NCBI GenBank assembly: GCA_902518715.1
Contig: CABYHU010000006.1
Coordinates: 1-60,281 of the forward strand
Direction: 5' to 3'
Origin: an uncultured SAR86 cluster bacterium
Lineage (GTDB): Bacteria; Pseudomonadota; Gammaproteobacteria; Magnimaribacterales; D2472
DNA length: 60,281 nt
Shown: positions 54,919-60,281 of the stretch, one piece after another
Numbering within the stretch: position 1 is the first letter of the stretch
Layout of the letters: every line of letters starts with the position of its first letter
Notes under the pieces: generated by a model
What the model saw: the letters and a program-made list of their open reading frames with translations, nothing else
Told to the model about the DNA's origin: nothing
Database searches by the model: none
Position numbers and translations under genes: made by a program

Positions 54919-55740
54919 ATGGCAAGATTGCCTGATAGATCATCAAGGTTTATGTTGATAGCAACTTTTATTATTTGCTCATCAATCTTATTTGCTGATT
55001 TTAGATTTGATACTTTTAAGCCTGTTCAGAATTTTTACAACTCTTCTTCGATTTTCATTCGAGTGTTTTCCAGTGAGTACATTGTAAGACCCTTATATAG
55101 ATCTCTTTCAAGTGTGCGAGATACAAGAAGGGCTAAGGAAGAAAATAAAAACTTAAAAGAAGAACTCAACAAGCAATTAATTGAGAATTATATTATTTCT
55201 AATAAGGAAATTTTAAATAGAAATATTTTCTTTGATCTTACAAATTTGGAAAAGTTAGATCTAAAGTTAATTCCTGCAAAGGTTGTGGATTTTGATGTTA
55301 ATCAATACAGATGCTGCGATAAGCATAGAATGTTTTTATTGCCCGAAGTATCAAGTGATATTGATTCTTTTAAAGTCGTAATAAATCCTGAAGGTATAGT
55401 AGGACAAACAATTAAAGTTAACAGGAGCTTATTTGAAGTAATTTTGTTAAGCGATAAAAGCCATAAGATACCGATACAAAATGAAAATAATTTTTACTGT
55501 GAAGCAAGTGGATTAGGAATACCTAAAAAAATATTCTGTGACGTTGATTTAACTTTGGGGGATAAAGATTTTGAATTAAAACAAAAGATTTATTCATCTG
55601 GACTGGGCGGCATATTTCCAAAGGGAATTGAAATCGGAAGCATTTATGAAATCCAAGATTTAACCCCTAAAGAGGTTAGGATAGTAATTGATTTAAATGC
55701 AGACCCCTTAATATCAAATTATTTTGGAGTTCTTCTTTAA
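54919..55740 (+). CDS. mreC: Rod shape-determining protein MreC
   Basis: 273 residues. One N-terminal transmembrane helix (about 12-28), a coiled coil (about 70-95, KEENKNLKEELNKQ), then a periplasmic beta domain with NPEGIVGQTIKVNRSLFEV near 155 and LLSDKSHKIPI near 176. Links MreB and the elongation PBPs. The last base overlaps mreD. One base after mreB. Confidence 0.93.
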   Translation: MARLPDRSSRFMLIATFIICSSILFADFRFDTFKPVQNFYNSSSIFIRVFSSEYIVRPLYRSLSSVRDTRRAKEENKNLKEELNKQLIENYIISNKEILNRNIFFDLTNLEKLDLKLIPAKVVDFDVNQYRCCDKHRMFLLPEVSSDIDSFKVVINPEGIVGQTIKVNRSLFEVILLSDKSHKIPIQNENNFYCEASGLGIPKKIFCDVDLTLGDKDFELKQKIYSSGLGGIFPKGIEIGSIYEIQDLTPKEVRIVIDLNADPLISNYFGVLL

Positions 55741-56213
55741 TGAAACTATCAGAATTAGTATTTTTGACTGTAATTTTTATATTACTTAGTTTTGTTGATT
55801 CTCAAGTTAATCTTTTTCTAATAGATTTTTTTATAGTTTCGAACATAACTTACCTATTTCTTTGTTACTTGTGTTTTAGGAATCCGCAAAAGATTAATTC
55901 CTTATTTGGTGCATATATAGGTTTTATAATTGATCTCCACCAAAATACTTTTTTTGGTCTTCATGCAACATTATTTACATTATCCATTCTCTTAATCAAC
56001 TATAACTACTTTAGATTGAGAATGTTTTCGACTTTACAAATAACAGCAGCTTTTAGCTTTTTTACAGTTTTTTTTGTTGGATTTAAGAGTATTTTAGTTT
56101 CAACAATGAATTTTCAGTATCTAATAGTCTTTCTTAGTTTTTTTTCTGCATTTCTTACTTATCTCTTTGTTCCAAGTCTCGGTAAATTCTTAATAAAGAA
56201 AACTAAACTTTAA
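55740..56213 (+). CDS. mreD: Rod shape-determining protein MreD
   Basis: 157 residues, almost wholly hydrophobic with about five transmembrane segments. Sequence is poorly conserved across the family; GAYIGFIIDLHQNTFFGLHA near residues 58-77 is the recognisable core. Identity rests on topology plus position after mreC, with which it shares one base (TAATG). Confidence 0.9.
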   Translation: MKLSELVFLTVIFILLSFVDSQVNLFLIDFFIVSNITYLFLCYLCFRNPQKINSLFGAYIGFIIDLHQNTFFGLHATLFTLSILLINYNYFRLRMFSTLQITAAFSFFTVFFVGFKSILVSTMNFQYLIVFLSFFSAFLTYLFVPSLGKFLIKKTKL

Positions 56214-56214
56214 A

Positions 56215-58176
56215 ATGAAAAATGCTTTTTTATTAAGGTTTTTTTTGGTGATTTTTTCACCACTTATAGTTATTTCATTATTGTATTTTTTGTTTCTAAG
56301 TAAGCCTGAGCTTTTTTCTGGGAGTTTTGAAAAATATAAGTATCAAGATTACTCATTTAGCTTTAAAGAGGTAGTTACAAACAAGAATCCCCTATATCCA
56401 GAATTGATATTTGAAGATGTTGTTCTAACAAATAAAAATGAGGATATTAAGATTATTAATCTTAAGATAGGCCTCAACATGCTTGGATATTTTTTTGATG
56501 ATCTGAAAAGAATAAAATATTTAAAAATATACGCAACACAAATTAAAACAGAGAATTATATTTCGTTACTCCCAGAAAACTCTATCGCACTGAAGAATAA
56601 TTTATTAAACATAATTGATGATGGCAATATCGAGGAGCTATATTTTGAATTTATAGATGAAGCTGATATCAGCATCAATAATGAATTAATAATTTCAGAT
56701 GTAATTCTTAATTTAGGATCTGAAAGAAAATTAACAACTAAACGAGCATACATAACTGCAGATCCCCAAGAAGTTAAGATTAAACTAGATAAAGGTTCAT
56801 TCGAAGACCTTCCATTTGAAGAAATTTCTGGATTCTTAAATGTAGATACAATGCAATTGAATTATATTTCTTATCACAAATCTATTAATGCATATGCTGA
56901 AAATATTCTTCCGCTGGGAGTTTTAAACTTTAAAAATGATATTCAGCTGTTTACAACAGGTTTTGCTGACTTCAAAAACAACAAAAATAAGAATTTTGGT
57001 TTTATAAGTTTTCAAGACCTTTCAGATATTAAATATCTGCAAGATGGATTTAATATTAAGACTAATATATTTATTGAAGACTTTAATAATGTATTTTCAC
57101 AAAATTTTATTTCTTTCAATGAACTCAAGATAAATCTATATCTATCTGGTAATGAAATACAAAATTCATCTGCATTCAATTTCTTTTCAGATAAAGATTC
57201 CGGTGTTGAGCTATCAGGAAGCTTCAATAAAGGAAATCTCACTTTAGATTTTAATAGTGAAAATCTTAAAGGATCTTTAGTTAGAGATGATTCAAGCTTT
57301 TTCAGAATTAATCTTTATGACTCAAATATTAATTTTAATTTTGGGGATTCCGAAGAAGATAATTTTATTCTTCCAAACTTAAAGTTCAGGGTAACAGGAG
57401 AAAATGTTAGTTTTAATGATGCAATATTCAACTCAATAGATTTTTATTATCTAAAGAATGGGGATGTTCTCACATTAAATGATATAAATATCGATAGTGA
57501 CTTTTTGAAAATATCTAATTATGAAAATGAGCCTGCTTATTTTTCTATTAATACAGCCCGAGATTTTTACAAAATTAAAGGTTTATATGAATTCAATAAT
57601 ATTAAAGAAGCTTTAAAGCTTAAAAATTTTCCATCAATAAATTATTTTAGGTCGAATATAAATATTCAGTGGAACAATCTTCTCGAACTTAGAAATATAG
57701 AAGGAAGTATGGATTTTTTAACTAAAGATTTCCAAATAAACCAAAGAAATCCGAACTCTGCTTTACTAAATCTAATCGGCTTGTTAAATATTCAATCATT
57801 TTTTGATGGTTATGACGGATCGTCAACAGATGAATATATCAAGTTTAAAAGAGGGAGCGGAAGTATAATCTTTTCTCAAAATTATGGGAGGATTGTTGAT
57901 GACTTTTCTTTTGAGGCTGATTTCGGAAATATGGATTGGAATGGCTTTATTATCAAAGATAATGCTGGTTCTTTTGAAAAGTTGGATCTTGAACTATCTT
58001 TAAAATTAAATCTTCAAGAAAATATACCTTGGTATGCAGCTATTTTTGGTGGTCTTAGCGTAGCTGCTGGAACAGCAATTATTGGAAATGTTTTTGAAGA
58101 TCAGATTGAAGATATTTCAACTATAGAATACTCAGTGAAGGGACCGCTGAATTCTCCTAATCTAGAAAGGTTATAG
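56215..58176 (+). CDS. YhdP-like AsmA-family protein, half-length
   Basis: 653 residues with one N-terminal membrane helix (about 8-28) and then beta-strand-rich periplasmic sequence. The C-terminal part resembles the YhdP end: LNLIGLLNIQSFF near 530, a KFKRGSGSIIFS strand near 548, and a final glycine-rich hydrophobic segment (FGGLSVAAGTAIIG) before VKGPLNSPNLERL. YhdP and its relatives form bridges moving phospholipid to the outer membrane. E. coli YhdP has about 1266 residues, so this version would be half as long. In E. coli yhdP follows mreBCD after two other genes (maf, rng), here absent. Family call is by context and C-terminal pattern. Confidence 0.68.
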   Translation: MKNAFLLRFFLVIFSPLIVISLLYFLFLSKPELFSGSFEKYKYQDYSFSFKEVVTNKNPLYPELIFEDVVLTNKNEDIKIINLKIGLNMLGYFFDDLKRIKYLKIYATQIKTENYISLLPENSIALKNNLLNIIDDGNIEELYFEFIDEADISINNELIISDVILNLGSERKLTTKRAYITADPQEVKIKLDKGSFEDLPFEEISGFLNVDTMQLNYISYHKSINAYAENILPLGVLNFKNDIQLFTTGFADFKNNKNKNFGFISFQDLSDIKYLQDGFNIKTNIFIEDFNNVFSQNFISFNELKINLYLSGNEIQNSSAFNFFSDKDSGVELSGSFNKGNLTLDFNSENLKGSLVRDDSSFFRINLYDSNINFNFGDSEEDNFILPNLKFRVTGENVSFNDAIFNSIDFYYLKNGDVLTLNDINIDSDFLKISNYENEPAYFSINTARDFYKIKGLYEFNNIKEALKLKNFPSINYFRSNINIQWNNLLELRNIEGSMDFLTKDFQINQRNPNSALLNLIGLLNIQSFFDGYDGSSTDEYIKFKRGSGSIIFSQNYGRIVDDFSFEADFGNMDWNGFIIKDNAGSFEKLDLELSLKLNLQENIPWYAAIFGGLSVAAGTAIIGNVFEDQIEDISTIEYSVKGPLNSPNLERL

Positions 58177-59508
58177 TAGAAATATTGTTGCTAGGCCCAG
58201 AAAAGAAACAAAACCTACAACATCAGTCACTGTTGTCACAATAACACTCCCAGCAATAGCAGGATCCTGATTTAATCTTCTTAAGATAATAGGTACAAAA
58301 ACTCCTGCAACAACTGAGCTTAGAAGATTGATTATCATTGCTGCAGCAATTAGCGCTGAAAGAATTAACTGGTTAAACCAAACATAAGTAATTAAACTAA
58401 TTATTAAAGACAAAATGATTCCATTGAGGATTGCAACCGCTAGCTCCCTTTTAAAAAGCCACCCAAGATTCGAATTTGAGATTTGCTCTAACGTTAATCC
58501 CCTCAATACAATTGTTAAAGTCTGGGTTGCCGCAACTCCTCCCATGCTTGCAACGATTGGCATCAAAACAGCTAGGTATACTATTTTATCAATTGCATCT
58601 TGAAAAATATTTATTGCTAAGGCTGCTACGAATGCTGTGATGAGATTAAGGCCAAGCCAAACAATCCTTCTTCGTGCAGCTCTTGCTGGGGGAGAAAAAG
58701 TATCTTCAGCAATTCCAGCCATGCTCAAAAAGTTTTGATCTGCATCCTCAATAATGACATCCACGACGTCATCAATGGTGATTCTTCCAATGAGCTCATT
58801 TTTATCATTAACTACTGCAGCAGATATAAGATCATTTTGTTCAAAAAATTTAGAAACTTCTTTATCAGATTCATTGACCATAAAAGAATGCGGTTTGTCA
58901 TTCATAACGTCTGATACTTTTAGCTCTGGATTTGAGCTGATAATTTTTGAAATCTTTAGCTCGCCGATAAAATTATTGTTCTTAGAGACTACAAACAGTT
59001 TATCTGTATTTTCTGGGATATCACCAATTGATCTGAGATATTCAAGAACTAAATTAAGAGTAGAATCTTGTTGGACGCTGATAATATCGTTATTAAGCAA
59101 GCCACCTGCAGAATCTTCAGGATACTCTAAGACCATCTCAACCCTTTCTCTATCTATTTTAGTCATCTTAGACAGAAGAAAACTTATTCTTTGTTGAGGA
59201 AGATTCTGAAGAATATCAACCATCTCATCTAATTCAAGGTTTTGAACTAAATCTAGCAGTTCTTCATTAGAAATTTCATCAAATAAATCTTGCTGAATTT
59301 CTTCGCCCAATTCGCTCAGCACATCGGCTTCATTCGATTTATCTATAATTGACCAAATTACTTTTCGCTGTTCTGAGGGAGTTGATTCAAGACAGTGAGC
59401 AATCTCATGCGAATCCATTTTAGAGAGGATTCTTTGAATCTGGATAAATTTATCTTCAGATTTTTTGCTTAATATCTCAAAAATCTTTTCTTGATTGTAG
59501 GTTTCCAT
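58171..59508 (-). CDS. mgtE: Magnesium transporter MgtE
   Basis: 445 residues from the ATG at 59508 (a TTG one codon earlier is not needed). Mg-gated channel. N-terminal helical superfamily domain (about 20-130), two CBS domains (about 135-250, acidic and Mg-sensing, with LIGRITIDDVVDVI near 237), a connecting plug helix and five membrane helices. The pore segment with GVAATQTLTIVLRGL near 325 is typical. Start overlaps the lptB stop by one base (TGATG). Convergent with the yhdP-like gene. Confidence 0.95.
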   Translation of the reverse strand: METYNQEKIFEILSKKSEDKFIQIQRILSKMDSHEIAHCLESTPSEQRKVIWSIIDKSNEADVLSELGEEIQQDLFDEISNEELLDLVQNLELDEMVDILQNLPQQRISFLLSKMTKIDRERVEMVLEYPEDSAGGLLNNDIISVQQDSTLNLVLEYLRSIGDIPENTDKLFVVSKNNNFIGELKISKIISSNPELKVSDVMNDKPHSFMVNESDKEVSKFFEQNDLISAAVVNDKNELIGRITIDDVVDVIIEDADQNFLSMAGIAEDTFSPPARAARRRIVWLGLNLITAFVAALAINIFQDAIDKIVYLAVLMPIVASMGGVAATQTLTIVLRGLTLEQISNSNLGWLFKRELAVAILNGIILSLIISLITYVWFNQLILSALIAAAMIINLLSSVVAGVFVPIILRRLNQDPAIAGSVIVTTVTDVVGFVSFLGLATIFLL

Positions 59509-60227
59509 CAATCAAAAACTGTTCCAAAGTATTCCTCTTTAATAAGCGAGCTGTTTATAAGATAATCTTTTTCACCTTTATCAAGGATACTTCCATCTTT
59601 TATGACAATTGAGTAATTGCATATATCTATGGTTTCTCTCAGATTATGGTCAGTTATTAAGATACAAATACCTTTGTCAGAAAGGCTCTTTAAAACATTT
59701 TTAATATCTTGAATAGCAAGAGGATCAATGCCAGCAAAGGGCTCATCTAAAAGTATTATTTTTGGTTTTGAAGCTAAACATCGAGCTATTTCAACTTTTC
59801 TTCTTTGCCCGCCTGATAACACATAACCCATTGAATCCTCAATAGACTCAAGACCAAACTCTGTAATTGTATTTTGATAAAAATTAATAAGATCTTCTTT
59901 TTTAAAAAAATTTCTTTCTGCGACGCCTAAAATATTTGATTTTACTGATAGGTTTCTAAATATTGATGGTTCCTGAGGCAAATAGCTCATTCCAACTTCG
60001 GCTCTTTTATGAGGAGGAATCATAGTTATATCCTTGTTATCAAGAAAAACTTCTCCACTATCTATTTTAATTAATCCTAAGATTGAGTAAAAAGTTGTCG
60101 TTTTACCAGCACCATTAGGTCCCAACAGTCCAACAATTTGACCCTCTGAAATATCAAATGAGATCTCATTAATAATTTGCTTATTTTTAATAGACTTTGA
60201 TATATTTTTAACTCTAAGGACTTCCAT
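59508..60227 (-). CDS. lptB: LPS export ABC transporter ATP-binding protein LptB
   Basis: 239 residues. Powers lipopolysaccharide extraction with LptF and LptG. Walker A GPNGAGKT is at residues 36-43, the Q-loop is in MSYLPQEPSIFRNLSV near 82, the ABC signature LSGGQRRKVEIARCLA near 139, Walker B IILLDEPFAGIDP near 158 and the H-loop TDHNLRET near 193. The order lptA-lptB matches other gammaproteobacteria, though the usual following rpoN is replaced by mgtE. Confidence 0.97.
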   Translation of the reverse strand: MEVLRVKNISKSIKNKQIINEISFDISEGQIVGLLGPNGAGKTTTFYSILGLIKIDSGEVFLDNKDITMIPPHKRAEVGMSYLPQEPSIFRNLSVKSNILGVAERNFFKKEDLINFYQNTITEFGLESIEDSMGYVLSGGQRRKVEIARCLASKPKIILLDEPFAGIDPLAIQDIKNVLKSLSDKGICILITDHNLRETIDICNYSIVIKDGSILDKGEKDYLINSSLIKEEYFGTVFD

Positions 60228-60228
60228 A

Positions 60229-60281
60229 CTAGTTTATTTGAAGCTCTCCAGAACCCATATTGAATTTTATTATTTTACCTC
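60229..60281 (-). CDS. lptA: C-terminal end of LptA (partial)
   Basis: The last 16 or so codons of a minus-strand frame end with TAG two bases before the lptB start. The tail reads KIIKFNMGSGELQIN, a beta-strand-like end. LptA, the periplasmic LPS bridge protein, is the gene usually directly before lptB. The call is by position; the fragment is too short to show the family. Confidence 0.55.
   Translation of the reverse strand, partial: GKIIKFNMGSGELQIN

Overview
The window is a continuous, gene-dense stretch of low-GC bacterial chromosome with no mobile element, CRISPR array or phage gene that I can see. Gene content and order are gammaproteobacterial: dnaE-accA-tilS, holD/rimI, valS-pepA facing lptF-lptG, carAB-greA-rlmE-ftsH-glmM-tpiA-secG, tRNA-fMet-rimP-nusA-infB-rbfA-truB-rpsO-pnp, ispE-tRNA-Gln-prs-rplY-pth-ychF facing hemA-prfA-prmC-moeB, gatCAB facing mreBCD, and lptA-lptB. 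The A+T-rich composition, near-zero intergenic space, pervasive 1-4 base gene overlaps and shortened proteins suggest a streamlined marine gammaproteobacterium of the SAR86 type. That assignment is inference from style and gene order, not from a marker-gene search.

Layout. 1-2810: end of dnaE, accA, tilS and an enoyl-CoA hydratase. 2807-8163: leuA, a divergent holD candidate overlapping rimI, a glutathione peroxidase, an ElaA-like acetyltransferase, and a secreted lipoprotein with Ca-loop (FG-GAP/VCBS-like) repeats. 8173-10483: astA-astB of arginine catabolism. 10487-16397: valS (C-terminally short) and pepA facing lptF-lptG. 16394-20334: RDD protein, POT peptide transporter, a 42-residue basic protein, dapE and map. 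20490-30221: pyrimidine/arginine (carAB), transcription (greA), rRNA methylation (rlmE), proteolysis (ftsH), cell wall (glmM), glycolysis (tpiA), secretion (secG). 30225-38239: tRNA-Leu(GAG), initiator tRNA-Met and the translation/RNA operon rimP to pnp.

38348-38858 holds two tandem paralogous small membrane proteins of no family I recognise, with a strong RNA hairpin between them. 38863-43170 (minus) is a translation/nucleotide operon that begins with ispE and contains two tRNA genes, one of which lies only 7 bases in front of the prs start codon. 43296-48169 is hemA-prfA-prmC-moeB followed, with translational coupling, by a cytoplasmic GH84 (O-GlcNAcase-like) glycosidase. 48225-50640 is a DUF1330/acyl-CoA ligase/MaoC cassette. 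50637-53793 is gatCAB, 53868-58176 mreBCD plus a half-length YhdP-like AsmA-family protein, and 58171-60281 mgtE, lptB and the tail of lptA.

Most genes are housekeeping. The less ordinary items are the tandem small membrane proteins, the GH84 enzyme, the putative HolD with holC missing from its usual place, ValS and TruB without their C-terminal RNA-binding domains, the tRNA-Gln/prs arrangement, and a window-wide habit of convergent genes meeting at or overlapping their stop codons. No gap longer than 300 bases lacks a gene; the 321-base secG-rimP gap holds two tRNAs, a promoter and two hairpins.
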